Shown piece by piece: positions 17,044 to 25,790 of a stretch of 64,000 bases of DNA. Made by a program: the position numbers and the translations under genes. Within the stretch, counting starts at the first letter, position 1. Each line of letters opens with the position of its first letter. The notes beneath the pieces are model-generated. The model made no database searches. It saw only the letters and a program-made list of their open reading frames with translations, and was not told the DNA's origin. The stretch is from NCBI GenBank assembly GCA_017539025.1, contig JAFYHT010000038.1:43141-107140 (forward strand), read 5' to 3'. Origin of the DNA: Erysipelotrichaceae bacterium (lineage in GTDB: Bacteria; Bacillota_I; Bacilli_A; Erysipelotrichales; Erysipelotrichaceae).

Positions 17044-18090
17044 ATGATGAAACAAGATAAAAGAAGAAATTCAAGCGTAGAACTGTTAAGGATCATATCA
17101 ATGTTATTGATCATAGCTCAACATTACGTCTATCATGGCGGCTATGAAAGATCGATCTTTCTGAACGTTTCAGCAAACATCGTTTATCTCAAGATATTGA
17201 GCGTTTTCGGTTATTCGGCATGTACGGTCTTTGCGCTGATCACAGGATTTTATCAGATCAAAGCAGATACGGAAAACAGGTTCTATAAACGGCTGATCCC
17301 ATTGATTGCGCAGACACTGTTTTATTCGGTTTCTATTGCGTTGTTTTTATCTGTTACAAAACTGGTGCATATCTCAGTTAAGGAGTTGATCAGACAGTTT
17401 TTATCACCATTATGTGGAAACTGGTATGTAGCCTTTTATATCCTGACTTTTCTCTTTATTCCGTTCATCAATCCTTTTCTCATTAATATGAAAAAGGGAG
17501 AGTACAGAAAGATGCTGATGATCATTACAGTCATGTTTATCGGTGTTCAGAGTATTCTTGGTGATATTTATGATCTCAGCAATTTTGATTTCATGCTGAT
17601 TTCATACTTCTTCGGAGCGTATATCAGACTCTATCCGGAAGATTTTGCTTACAACAACAGGATCAACTTGCTGATCACGTTAGTTTTATTTATCGGGATC
17701 GCTGCATCGATCCCTGCCATGGATCTTCTTGGAAAGATGACCGGAAATATCAAATTCGTAGAGAATGATACTTTCATGGTCCGCTGGAACATCCTTCCGT
17801 CTTTTGCGTTATCGCTTTTTGCTTTCTTATATGCGCTCAGAAAGGATTTCTGCAATTCTTTCATCAATCTGATCGCTTCAACTGTTTTAGGAGTATATCT
17901 GATCCATGACGGATTGTTGGGAGTACTGATCTGGCAAGATATCTCTCCAAATATCGAATATGTCAATAACCCTTATCTGCATTCGATCGTAAAGATCCTT
18001 GCGGTGTTTATAATTTGTTCTCTGATCGATCTGATCAGACAGTTCTTCTTAGAGAAACCATTCCTTAAGCTGATCAACAGAACAAAATAG
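17044..18090 (+). CDS. Acyltransferase 3 family membrane O-acyltransferase
   Basis: A 348-residue protein with about ten helices. The N-terminal block SVELLRIISMLLIIAQHYVYH carries the family histidine, and LLGVYLIHDGLLG with a final RQFFLEKP is the typical C-terminal block. GNWYVAFYI in the middle is also characteristic. It is the last gene of the operon beginning at 13847. Two adjacent ATG codons (17044, 17047) follow the previous stop, and either may be used. It probably acetylates a sugar on the outer membrane face; the acceptor is unknown. Confidence 0.85.
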   Translation: MMKQDKRRNSSVELLRIISMLLIIAQHYVYHGGYERSIFLNVSANIVYLKILSVFGYSACTVFALITGFYQIKADTENRFYKRLIPLIAQTLFYSVSIALFLSVTKLVHISVKELIRQFLSPLCGNWYVAFYILTFLFIPFINPFLINMKKGEYRKMLMIITVMFIGVQSILGDIYDLSNFDFMLISYFFGAYIRLYPEDFAYNNRINLLITLVLFIGIAASIPAMDLLGKMTGNIKFVENDTFMVRWNILPSFALSLFAFLYALRKDFCNSFINLIASTVLGVYLIHDGLLGVLIWQDISPNIEYVNNPYLHSIVKILAVFIICSLIDLIRQFFLEKPFLKLINRTK

Positions 18091-18129
18091 AATGCCTGAA
18101 CAGGTAATAGGGCATAGTCTATAAAATAA

Positions 18130-18156
18130 TGTTAAAATAATAGCGAAAAAAAGAGG
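18130..18156 (+). promoter_or_regulatory. Extended -10 promoter and ribosome site of the nonulosonate operon
   Basis: TGTTAAAAT at 18130-18138 is an extended -10 box. AAGAGG at 18151-18156 lies 9 nt before the ATG at 18166, so this unit has a short leader with a normal ribosome site. It probably drives about 10 kb of tightly packed genes to 28228. Confidence 0.6.
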
Positions 18157-18165
18157 TTTTTTGTT

Positions 18166-19146
18166 ATGGGCAAAATCTTGGTAACAGGTGCAGAAGGCTT
18201 TATCGGAAGCCATTTGACTGAATTATTAGTAAAAGAAGGTTTTGATGTCAGGGCGATGGTCCAGTACAACTCTTTCAATAACTGGGGCTGGATCGATACT
18301 TTTGACAAAGAAATCAAAGATAAACTGGATATCTTTTTGGGCGATGTCAGAGATCCCAATGGTGTAAAAGTAGCGATGCAGGATTGCGATGCAGTATTTC
18401 ATCTGGCTGCATTGATCGCTATTCCGTATTCATATCATTCACCTGATATGTATGTCGATACCAATATCAAAGGAACATTGAATATCTTACAGGCAACCAG
18501 AGATCTTGGTACAAAAAGGATATTAGTGACTTCAACAAGCGAAGTTTACGGTACTGCAAAATACGTCCCGATCGATGAGAATCATCCGTATCAGGGACAG
18601 TCACCTTATTCTGCGACCAAGATCGGTGCAGACAGGCTCGCAGAATCGTTCTACAGGAGTTTTAACCTGCCTGTAACGATCGTTAGACCTTTCAACACTT
18701 ATGGACCAAGACAATCCGCAAGAGCTGTCATACCGACGATAATCACCCAATTATTGAGCGGTATGGAAGAGATCAAGTTAGGATCCTTAAGTCCAACCAG
18801 AGATTTCAACTATGTCAAGGATACCGCAAGAGGATTCTTAGAGATCTACAGATCTGATAAGACGATCGGTGAAGAGATCAATATTGCGACTCAGAAAGAG
18901 ATTTCGATCGGAGATCTGGCAAATGAACTGATCAGACAGATCAATCCGAACGCGAAGATCATCTGTGATGAACAAAGAGTCCGTCCTGAAAAATCGGAAG
19001 TCAACAGATTATTAGGTTCAAATGAAAAGATCAAGAGATTAACGAACTGGAAACCGCAGTATACCTTTGAAGAAGGTCTAGCAGAGACCATTGAATTCTT
19101 AAAAAGCAATCTGGATAAATATAAAGCCGATATCTATAACTTATAG
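18166..19146 (+). CDS. legB: NDP-GlcNAc 4,6-dehydratase, LegB-like
   Basis: Extended SDR of 326 residues with TGAEGFIGS at 6-14, TSTSEVYGTA and the catalytic YSATK. Sequence style (VRAMVQYNSFNNWGWID, AALIAIPYSYHSP) is that of LegB/PtmB enzymes, which convert GDP-GlcNAc to the 4-keto-6-deoxy intermediate at the start of legionaminic acid synthesis. It heads a run of genes that supply most later steps of that pathway. The reaction is inferred from this strong resemblance and context; whether the donor is GDP- or UDP-linked cannot be seen directly, though the PtmE-like gene argues for GDP. Confidence 0.85.
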   Translation: MGKILVTGAEGFIGSHLTELLVKEGFDVRAMVQYNSFNNWGWIDTFDKEIKDKLDIFLGDVRDPNGVKVAMQDCDAVFHLAALIAIPYSYHSPDMYVDTNIKGTLNILQATRDLGTKRILVTSTSEVYGTAKYVPIDENHPYQGQSPYSATKIGADRLAESFYRSFNLPVTIVRPFNTYGPRQSARAVIPTIITQLLSGMEEIKLGSLSPTRDFNYVKDTARGFLEIYRSDKTIGEEINIATQKEISIGDLANELIRQINPNAKIICDEQRVRPEKSEVNRLLGSNEKIKRLTNWKPQYTFEEGLAETIEFLKSNLDKYKADIYNL

Positions 19147-19157
19147 GAGAAAAGATT

Positions 19158-20273
19158 ATGAAGTATTGCAAGAAATGCGTCATGCCTGATACCAGGCCGG
19201 GGATCACTTTCAATGAAGAAGGTGTCTGTTCAGCATGTCAGTCGATCGAAAGAAGAAAAACCATCGACTGGAATGCAAGATGGAAGGAATTTGAAGCGAT
19301 CTGTGATAAATACAGAGGAATGAATGGCGACGGCTATGACTGCGCTGTCGCTGTATCCGGAGGCAAGGATTCTCATTATCAGGTCTATCTGATGAAGGAA
19401 GTCATGCATATGAATCCGATCCTTTTCTCTGTGGAAGACAACTTCCCGATGACAAATGCCGGTATTCATAACATCCAGAATCTTTCAGAAGAATTCGGAT
19501 GCAACATCATTTCGATCAAGCCTGACCGCAAGGCTCAGAAGAAACTGATGAGATATATGTTTGAAAAGTATGGCAAGCCGACCTGGTATGTCGACAGGCT
19601 GATCTATACTTATCCTTTACTGATGGCTCATAAGTTCAATACGCCTTTACTGGTATATGGTGAGAATGTTTCCTATGAATATGGCGGAGCTGACTATGAA
19701 GAAACATATTCCGCAAGAGAACAGCTGAACAACGGTGTTGCTTCAGGCGTTGACGAACAGGAACTGATCGACAACGCAGGAGTAACAGTTCAGGACCTGG
19801 TATTGACCAGAGCACCATCAAGAGAAGTACTGGATTCTCTGGATCCGATCTATATTTCCTATTTCGTGCAATGGAATTCAGTCAAGAACTATGAATTTGC
19901 GAAAAAACGCGGATTCCATGATCTGATCCATGAATGGGACAGGACTCAGTGCGTAGACTGGTGGGATCAGGTCGATTCCAGAGCCTATATGGTTCACCCA
20001 TGGCTCAAGTATCCGAAGTTTGGCCACGCCAATGCGACTGACTATGCGGCAAGACTGGTACGCTATGGGATGATCACCAGAGAAGAAGCGATTCAGCTTG
20101 TAAAAGAACGTGACCACAGACTGGATCCTTTATGTGTGAGAGATTTCTGTGAATTCTGCGGATATACCGAGACGGAATTCTGGAACATCATCGATTCCTT
20201 ATACAACAGAGACCTCTTTGAAAAGAACGAAAGAGATGAATGGGTCTTAAAACACCCGGTCTGGGAAGAATAA
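19158..20273 (+). CDS. N-acetyl sugar amidotransferase (PseA/WbpG family)
   Basis: PP-loop ATPase of 371 residues that replaces a sugar amide or acid oxygen with nitrogen, forming acetamidino groups. Zinc-type cysteine pairs lie at C4/C7 and C24/C27, and the PP-loop SGGKDS at 67-72. VYGENVSYEYGG and CVDWWDQVDSRAY are further family marks. Relatives WbpG and PseA act on bacillosamine-like or nonulosonic sugars, and WbpG takes ammonia from HisH2/HisF2 partners. No such partner genes are next to it here. AGGAG is well placed before the ATG. I infer an acetamidino-modified sugar. Confidence 0.88.
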   Translation: MKYCKKCVMPDTRPGITFNEEGVCSACQSIERRKTIDWNARWKEFEAICDKYRGMNGDGYDCAVAVSGGKDSHYQVYLMKEVMHMNPILFSVEDNFPMTNAGIHNIQNLSEEFGCNIISIKPDRKAQKKLMRYMFEKYGKPTWYVDRLIYTYPLLMAHKFNTPLLVYGENVSYEYGGADYEETYSAREQLNNGVASGVDEQELIDNAGVTVQDLVLTRAPSREVLDSLDPIYISYFVQWNSVKNYEFAKKRGFHDLIHEWDRTQCVDWWDQVDSRAYMVHPWLKYPKFGHANATDYAARLVRYGMITREEAIQLVKERDHRLDPLCVRDFCEFCGYTETEFWNIIDSLYNRDLFEKNERDEWVLKHPVWEE

Positions 20274-20274
20274 G

Positions 20275-21312
20275 ATGGAGTACAGAGAACTGCTGATCAG
20301 TAAAGAAAAATCGATCAAAGAGGCAATGGCGCAGATCGGATCATCGGGACCGAAGATCCTTTTCGTTGTTGAAAACGAAAAGCTTTTAGGTTCTCTGACG
20401 GATGGTGATATCAGAAGATATCTGATGGCAGGCGGCAAGATCGAAGATTCAGTCTATGATGCCTGCAACAGACAACCAAAAAAGATCGCTCATTCTCTTG
20501 AAGAAGCAAGAGGGATGTTGAGCAAGCATTTTATCGCGATCCCGATCACAGACGAAAACAACAAGATCACAGATATCTATATCGGCAGCAGTTCCTATAA
20601 AGAAATATATGATCAGATCGATGTTCCTGTCGTGATCAATGCCGGCGGCAAGGGAACAAGACTGGAGCCTTTTACCAAGGTCCTTCCAAAGCCTCTGATC
20701 CCGGTCGGGGATTTGCCGATCATTGAACATATCATGCGACGCTATGAGCAGTTTGGATGCAAGAGATTCAGTCTGATCGTCAACTACAAGAAAGAGCTGA
20801 TCAAAACGTATTTCAAAGAAATTGAAAACAAGTATCAGATAAACTGGTTTGATGAAGAAGAGCCTCTGGGAACAGGCGGCGGATTAAGTTTACTTAAAGA
20901 CAGCCTTCATGAGACGTTCTTCTTTATCAGCTGTGACAGCCTTTTGCTTTCCGACTACAGCGATATATTCAAATATCACAGGCAAAAAGGAAATGACATC
21001 ACCATGATCTGTGCATATAAAAATGTGACCATCCCTTATGGTGTCGTCAATATCGATGAAGAAGGTTCCTATAAGCATATCGATGAAAAACCGGAGTTTT
21101 CTTTCCTGACAAATACGGCAATGTATGTAGTGGAACCTTCTCTGTTGAATGATATTGAAGAGAATCAGAGGATCGATTTTCCACAGTTCATCGAAGCCGA
21201 AAGCAAAAAGGGGAAGAAGATCGGCGTTTATCCGATCGGGGAGAGTGAATGGCTTGATATGGGCCAGATGTCTGAACTGGAGAAGATGCGGATCAGGCTT
21301 TATGGAGAATAG
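20275..21312 (+). CDS. ptmE: Sugar-1-phosphate nucleotidyltransferase with CBS domains (PtmE-like)
   Basis: A 345-residue protein with two CBS-type segments in the first 110 residues (SLTDGDIRRYL, AIPITDENNKIT) and a nucleotidyltransferase domain from about 118. That domain begins VVINAGGKGTRLEPFT and continues VLPKPLIPVGDLPIIEHI. This layout is that of PtmE, the glucosamine-1-phosphate guanylyltransferase that supplies GDP-activated precursor for legionaminic acid in Campylobacter. CBS domains usually bind adenine nucleotides, so allosteric control is possible. The gene follows the amidotransferase with one base between them. Confidence 0.87.
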   Translation: MEYRELLISKEKSIKEAMAQIGSSGPKILFVVENEKLLGSLTDGDIRRYLMAGGKIEDSVYDACNRQPKKIAHSLEEARGMLSKHFIAIPITDENNKITDIYIGSSSYKEIYDQIDVPVVINAGGKGTRLEPFTKVLPKPLIPVGDLPIIEHIMRRYEQFGCKRFSLIVNYKKELIKTYFKEIENKYQINWFDEEEPLGTGGGLSLLKDSLHETFFFISCDSLLLSDYSDIFKYHRQKGNDITMICAYKNVTIPYGVVNIDEEGSYKHIDEKPEFSFLTNTAMYVVEPSLLNDIEENQRIDFPQFIEAESKKGKKIGVYPIGESEWLDMGQMSELEKMRIRLYGE

Positions 21313-21315
21313 GAT

Positions 21316-21960
21316 ATGAAAGATATCATCATCATGGGTGCCGGCGATCTTGGAAAAGATGTCGCCTGGCTGGTCGAAAGGATCAATGATAATAAACCGG
21401 AATGGAATCTTCTGGGTTTTACTGAAGTCGGAGATCTCAAAGAATTTCAGGGTTATCCTGTTCTAGGAAACGACGACGTGATCAAAGATTATGAAGATGT
21501 CTATGTCGTCTGTGCTTTGGCTAATACGGCAGTCAGGGAAAGGATCATTGATACATTGCCTGAGAATGCTCATGTAGCTACCCTGATCGATCCGACAGCA
21601 ATTATCCACAAAACGGCAGAAATCGGTGAAGGTTCCATGATCTTTGCGCATGCGTTGGTAGGCATCGAGGCGAAAGTCGGAAAACAGTGTGTGGTACTAT
21701 ACAATGCATCCGTCAATCATGATGTGCAAGTCGGAGATTATACGACAGTTTATCCCAATGCGACGATTTCAGGAAGATGTGTCGTCGGCAAGTATTGCGA
21801 GATCGGGACCGGTGCATCCATCATTCAACATGTCACGATCTGTGACAACGCCAAGATCGGTGTTGGTGCAGCAGTATTTACAAATATCAAGAACCCGGGT
21901 ACGACAGTCGGTAATCCTGCTGTCACCATGGGGACAAAAAAGAAGGAAAAGACAGAATGA
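21316..21960 (+). CDS. legH: Sugar O/N-acyltransferase, NeuD/LegH/PglD family
   Basis: A 214-residue protein with an N-terminal nucleotide-sugar binding fold (IIIMGAGDLGKDV) and a left-handed beta-helix of hexapeptide repeats from about 90 to 205. It carries the catalytic histidine context NASVNHDVQVG. Family members acetylate the C4 amine of 4-amino-4,6-dideoxy-GlcNAc (PglD, LegH) or O-acetylate sialic acids (NeuD). In this operon the LegH role at the 4-amine fits best. If so, a 4-aminotransferase must act first, and none is encoded nearby. Its stop overlaps the next start by 4 bases. Confidence 0.85.
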   Translation: MKDIIIMGAGDLGKDVAWLVERINDNKPEWNLLGFTEVGDLKEFQGYPVLGNDDVIKDYEDVYVVCALANTAVRERIIDTLPENAHVATLIDPTAIIHKTAEIGEGSMIFAHALVGIEAKVGKQCVVLYNASVNHDVQVGDYTTVYPNATISGRCVVGKYCEIGTGASIIQHVTICDNAKIGVGAAVFTNIKNPGTTVGNPAVTMGTKKKEKTE

Positions 21961-22970
21961 AAACATTGATCATTGCGGAAGCCGGTGTCAACCATAACGG
22001 CAACTTTGAGATCGCAAAACAGTTAATTGATGAAGCTGTAAAAGCAGGCGCGGATATCGTTAAGTTCCAGACCTGTAAGGCGGAAAACGTCATTTCCAGA
22101 TATGCGGACAAAGCTGAATATCAGAAAGTGACGACCGGGGAAGCGGATTCACAGCTTGAAATGGTAAGAAAACTGATGTTGACATACGAACAGTATGGGC
22201 AGCTGAAGGAATACTGCGATGAAAAGGGGATCGAATTCCTTTCAACTGCATTTGATCTGCCAAGTGTCGACTATCTGCATTCGATCGGTATGAAGAGATG
22301 GAAGATTCCTTCGGGCGAGATCACCAATCTGCCGTTACTGATCAAGATCGCGCAATTGAATGAACCCATCATCATGTCTACAGGCATGTCTGAACTTTCA
22401 GAAGTTACGGATGCAGTGAAGACTCTCATCCTCAATGGAGCTACCGATATCACGTTATTGCACTGTACGACAGAATACCCAGCTCCATATGAAGATGTCA
22501 ATCTCAAGGCGATGGAAACGATGAGAGATGCATTTGATATGCCGGTCGGTTATTCCGATCACACAAAAGGTTTGGAGATCCCGGTTGCAGCTGTTGCCAG
22601 AGGTGCCTGTGTCATTGAAAAACATTTCACTTTAAGCAGGGAAATGGAAGGTCCAGACCATGCCGCCAGCATTGAACCTGAAGAACTGAAACAGATGGTA
22701 GATATGATCAGACATGTGGAAGTATCGATCGGTGATGGCGTCAAGAAAGTTTCGGCTTCTGAGGCCAAGAATCAGGATATCGCCAGAAAGAGCATCATTG
22801 CCAAGACTGCGATCAAAGCCGGCGATGTGTTCACAGAAGAAAATATCACTACCAAGAGGCCGGGCAACGGGATCAATCCGATGCGCTGGTTTGATCTGTT
22901 AGGAAAAACTGCAAAACACGACTACGAAGAAGATTACATTATAGAAAAAGACGAACTGGATGAAAGATAA
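21957..22970 (+). CDS. legI: Nonulosonic acid synthase (LegI/NeuB family)
   Basis: Condenses phosphoenolpyruvate with a 6-carbon N-acyl sugar to give a nine-carbon 2-keto acid. The TIM-barrel domain opens IIAEAGVNHNGN. It includes KFQTCKAENV, RWKIPSGEI, STGMSELSEV, HCTTEYPAPYEDVNL and EKHFTLSREMEGPDH. A C-terminal antifreeze-like SAF domain (about 275-337) starts RKSIIAKTAIKAGD. Length, 337, is standard. Neighbours favour a legionaminic-type rather than sialic acid substrate, but sequence alone does not prove it. Confidence 0.93.
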   Translation: MKTLIIAEAGVNHNGNFEIAKQLIDEAVKAGADIVKFQTCKAENVISRYADKAEYQKVTTGEADSQLEMVRKLMLTYEQYGQLKEYCDEKGIEFLSTAFDLPSVDYLHSIGMKRWKIPSGEITNLPLLIKIAQLNEPIIMSTGMSELSEVTDAVKTLILNGATDITLLHCTTEYPAPYEDVNLKAMETMRDAFDMPVGYSDHTKGLEIPVAAVARGACVIEKHFTLSREMEGPDHAASIEPEELKQMVDMIRHVEVSIGDGVKKVSASEAKNQDIARKSIIAKTAIKAGDVFTEENITTKRPGNGINPMRWFDLLGKTAKHDYEEDYIIEKDELDER

Positions 22971-24123
22971 GAAACTGAAGATATGTGCTGTTACCACTAC
23001 CAGAGCTGATTACGGGATCATGCGTCCTTTACTGTTGAAATTGAATAAGGCAGATTGGGCAGATCTTGTTTTAGCTGTGACCGGAACACACTTATTGAAA
23101 CAGTTCGGTAATACGGTCAAGGAAATTGAAAAAGATGATCTGAAGATCGATAAAAAGATCAGTATCATGTCCAAAGCAAATGATAATCCTGTAGAAACAG
23201 GGAATATCATGTCCAAAACGGTATCAAAGTTTACAGAGTATTTTGAAGAATCAAAACCGGATGTCGTATTGTTGCTTGGAGATCGTTTTGAGACATTTGA
23301 AGTGGCTGCTGCGGCAACAGTCTGCCGTATTCCGGTGATCCATATTGCCGGAGGAGAAACGACGGAGGGTGCGATCGATGAGGTCTTCAGGCATTCGATC
23401 ACAAAGATGTCCTATCTGCATCTTGCCTCAACAGAAGCTTATAAGAACAGGATCATTCAGTTAGGTGAAGATCCTAAGAGGGTATTTAATACCGGTGCTT
23501 TGGGTGTTGAGAATGTTTTGAATGTCAAGTGCTTAAGCAAGGATGAATTGAGTGAACAGTTGAATTTTGATTTAGAAAAGCCATATGCAGTTGTCACTTT
23601 CCATCCTGTGACTCTGGAAAACAACAGCGCCATTCAACAATTGAACGAATTACTGAAAGTCTTACATAAACACCAGGAGATGAACTTCATCATTACCAAG
23701 GCGAACGCAGACTTGGCTGGCGAACAGATCAATGCACAACTTGATAAGTTTGCCTTGAAGAATAAAAACTGTATCGTTGTTTCTTCTTTAGGCACACTAA
23801 AGTACTTTAGTGCAATCAGATATAGTGAATGCGTGATAGGAAATTCTTCCAGTGGTATCGTGGAAGTTCCTTCCTTTGGCAAGCCGACGATCAATATCGG
23901 TGATAGGCAAAAAGGCAGGATCCAGTCCAATAGCGTGATCAACTGTAAACCAATCGAGTCAGATATTGAAAAAGCTTTAAACAAGGCATTGAAGTTCAAG
24001 AAAGAAGTAGTAAATCCTTATGGGGATGGAAAGACTTCTGATAAAATGGTAAAAATCATCAAGAAGACATTCTATGGAAAAGAGATCGATCTGAAAAAGG
24101 TTTTCTATGATCTGGAGAAATAA
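22960..24123 (+). CDS. legG: UDP-GlcNAc-type hydrolysing 2-epimerase (LegG/NeuC family)
   Basis: Releases the nucleotide and inverts C2 to give the free manno-configured sugar that the synthase condenses. GT-B fold of 387 residues. Visible are AVTTTRADYGIMRPLLLKL at the start, LLGDRFETFEVA, HIAGGETTEGAIDE, TFHPVTLENN and GNSSSGIVEVPSFGKPTINIGDRQKGR. These are the canonical NeuC/LegG blocks. It overlaps the synthase gene by 11 bases. In a LegB-initiated pathway the substrate would be the diacetamido-trideoxy sugar nucleotide. Confidence 0.92.
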   Translation: MKDKKLKICAVTTTRADYGIMRPLLLKLNKADWADLVLAVTGTHLLKQFGNTVKEIEKDDLKIDKKISIMSKANDNPVETGNIMSKTVSKFTEYFEESKPDVVLLLGDRFETFEVAAAATVCRIPVIHIAGGETTEGAIDEVFRHSITKMSYLHLASTEAYKNRIIQLGEDPKRVFNTGALGVENVLNVKCLSKDELSEQLNFDLEKPYAVVTFHPVTLENNSAIQQLNELLKVLHKHQEMNFIITKANADLAGEQINAQLDKFALKNKNCIVVSSLGTLKYFSAIRYSECVIGNSSSGIVEVPSFGKPTINIGDRQKGRIQSNSVINCKPIESDIEKALNKALKFKKEVVNPYGDGKTSDKMVKIIKKTFYGKEIDLKKVFYDLEK

Positions 24124-24804
24124 ATGAAGAATATTGCGATCATTCCCGCCAGGAGCGGTTCAAAAGGTTTGAAAGACAAGAATATCAGGTTGCTCAATGG
24201 CAAGCCACTTTTGGCATATACGATCGAAGCTGCTTTGAAGTCAAAGTGTTTCGATACGGTCATGGTGTCTACTGATAGTAAGAAATATGCCAGGATCGCA
24301 AAAGAATATGGGGCTGAAGTACCATTCTTAAGAAATGAAAATACTTCTCAGGACTCTACGTCTCCATGGGATGTGATGAAGGAAGTTCTGGATATGTATA
24401 AAGAACTTGGACAGGAATTTGATACGTTCTGTTTGCTGCAGCCGACTTCTCCTTTAAGAAATGCGAAAGATATCAGAAATGCTTATATGGAACTGGAAGA
24501 AAAAAAGGCCAATGCGGTCGTTTCCATGTGTGAACTGGAGTGTTCGATGCATCTGGTCAATACACTTCCAAAGAATCTTTCTATGAAGGGATTCATTTCC
24601 AATGAACAGTACAATAAGAGAAGACAGGATATTAAGCCATATTACAGATTCAATGGTGCGATCTATATTTCCAAAGTCAAGACATTCTATAAACACATGA
24701 ATATCTATGATGACAAGTGTTATGCCTATATCATGGACCGAAACAGATCCTATGATATCGATGATAAAGATGATCTGAAGATCGTAGAAGCTTTAATAAA
24801 ATGA
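24124..24804 (+). CDS. legF: CMP-nonulosonic acid synthetase (LegF/NeuA family)
   Basis: Activates the nine-carbon sugar with CTP. The 226-residue protein has IIPARSGSKGLKDKNIRLL at the start (CTP-binding loop), MVSTDSKKYARIA, LLQPTSPLRNAKDI and YRFNGAIYI, all standard for acylneuraminate cytidylyltransferases. It directly abuts the 2-epimerase gene, and its stop overlaps the next ATG by 4 bases. Its product would be the donor for a sialyltransferase-like enzyme; a candidate is encoded at 42415. Confidence 0.93.
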   Translation: MKNIAIIPARSGSKGLKDKNIRLLNGKPLLAYTIEAALKSKCFDTVMVSTDSKKYARIAKEYGAEVPFLRNENTSQDSTSPWDVMKEVLDMYKELGQEFDTFCLLQPTSPLRNAKDIRNAYMELEEKKANAVVSMCELECSMHLVNTLPKNLSMKGFISNEQYNKRRQDIKPYYRFNGAIYISKVKTFYKHMNIYDDKCYAYIMDRNRSYDIDDKDDLKIVEALIK

Positions 24805-25790
24805 AAAAAAGAGAAAACTGTTTTGATACATTAAAATACATCTGTATCCTTCTTGTAATGAATTCTCATTTTTTTCTTTTTTTCTATCGTCCGTTAAAAG
24901 ATTTTTGGAAAGAATTTCCTTATAAGCTCTTCCTCTATGGCTTGGATGGAAAACTTGGAGTCAGTATTTTTGCGGTAATTACCGGATATTTCTCATTTAT
25001 TTCCGGAAAAAAGAAAGGCAGTTTTATCAGATATGCATTAAAACGGTATTCCTTCTTTCTGATCTGTTCGCTGATCATCAATACTCTTTTATATATCATG
25101 AATACTGAAGGGGTCAGAACCGAGAATTCTTTTGGCATAGTGATCGGCCAAAGCGTTCTTCTGGATCGCCTGATTTTTGGAACGTTTTGGTTTATCAGGC
25201 CGTTTTTTGTTGGCTCACTTCTCTGTTTTTTATGTGGCAAATATGACATTAATAGTCTGATCATCATTGTACTGATGCCGCTTATGGTATATATAAACAG
25301 TCCTTTTTTTCTGACTTATATTGCCAATTGTTTGCTGGGCTGCATATTATACAGACTTCTTGATCTGAATCTTGACATATATAGGAATAAATGGATCCAG
25401 TTGCTTGCGGCTGTGGCTATTTACATTTTCGTGAAAAGAGATGGTTACAATTTGACATACTTTATTCAAGGACTGATTGGTGTAGTTTTGATAATGCTCA
25501 TCAGAAATAATGAAAAAATGTATCAGTTAAGTGAAAACAAGTTTACAGCATATTTTGGCAAGAAAACGATGTCTCTTCTCATGTCACATATGCTTTGCGT
25601 ATATCTGTTCAATTTCTATGCACCTTCATTAAGAAACAATCCGTTTCTGTTGTTTTTGATATGGCTGATTTTAAGCCATCTGCTGGCGATTATTCTGGAT
25701 ATTGTTATAAACTATATAGTAAAGCTGGCAGATTTGGTGATTGATTCCATATTTGTCCGTTTTGAAAATCTGAAAGCAGGTCAGAAATGA
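24801..25790 (+). CDS. Acyltransferase 3 family membrane O-acyltransferase
   Basis: A 329-residue membrane protein of about ten helices. CFDTLKYICILLVMNSHFFLF near the N-terminus carries the family histidine, and TMSLLMSHMLCVYLF is the C-terminal block. It is coupled to the CMP-sugar synthetase by an ATGA overlap and to the FkbH-like gene by another 4-base overlap. This gene is richer in A+T and poorer in GATC than its neighbours. It may O-acylate the nonulosonate-containing glycan. Confidence 0.82.
   Translation: MKKRENCFDTLKYICILLVMNSHFFLFFYRPLKDFWKEFPYKLFLYGLDGKLGVSIFAVITGYFSFISGKKKGSFIRYALKRYSFFLICSLIINTLLYIMNTEGVRTENSFGIVIGQSVLLDRLIFGTFWFIRPFFVGSLLCFLCGKYDINSLIIIVLMPLMVYINSPFFLTYIANCLLGCILYRLLDLNLDIYRNKWIQLLAAVAIYIFVKRDGYNLTYFIQGLIGVVLIMLIRNNEKMYQLSENKFTAYFGKKTMSLLMSHMLCVYLFNFYAPSLRNNPFLLFLIWLILSHLLAIILDIVINYIVKLADLVIDSIFVRFENLKAGQK

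Noticed and set aside
18094..18117. Weak inverted repeat ATGCC...GGCAT after the acyltransferase gene at 17044.
   Set aside because: Only about five pairs and no T-run follows. I do not count it as a terminator.
21957..24804. Reading the cassette as ordinary sialic acid (Neu5Ac) synthesis.
   Set aside because: A LegB-like dehydratase, PtmE-like guanylyltransferase and LegH-like acetyltransferase precede it in the same operon. This fits a 6-deoxy diamino nonulosonate better.
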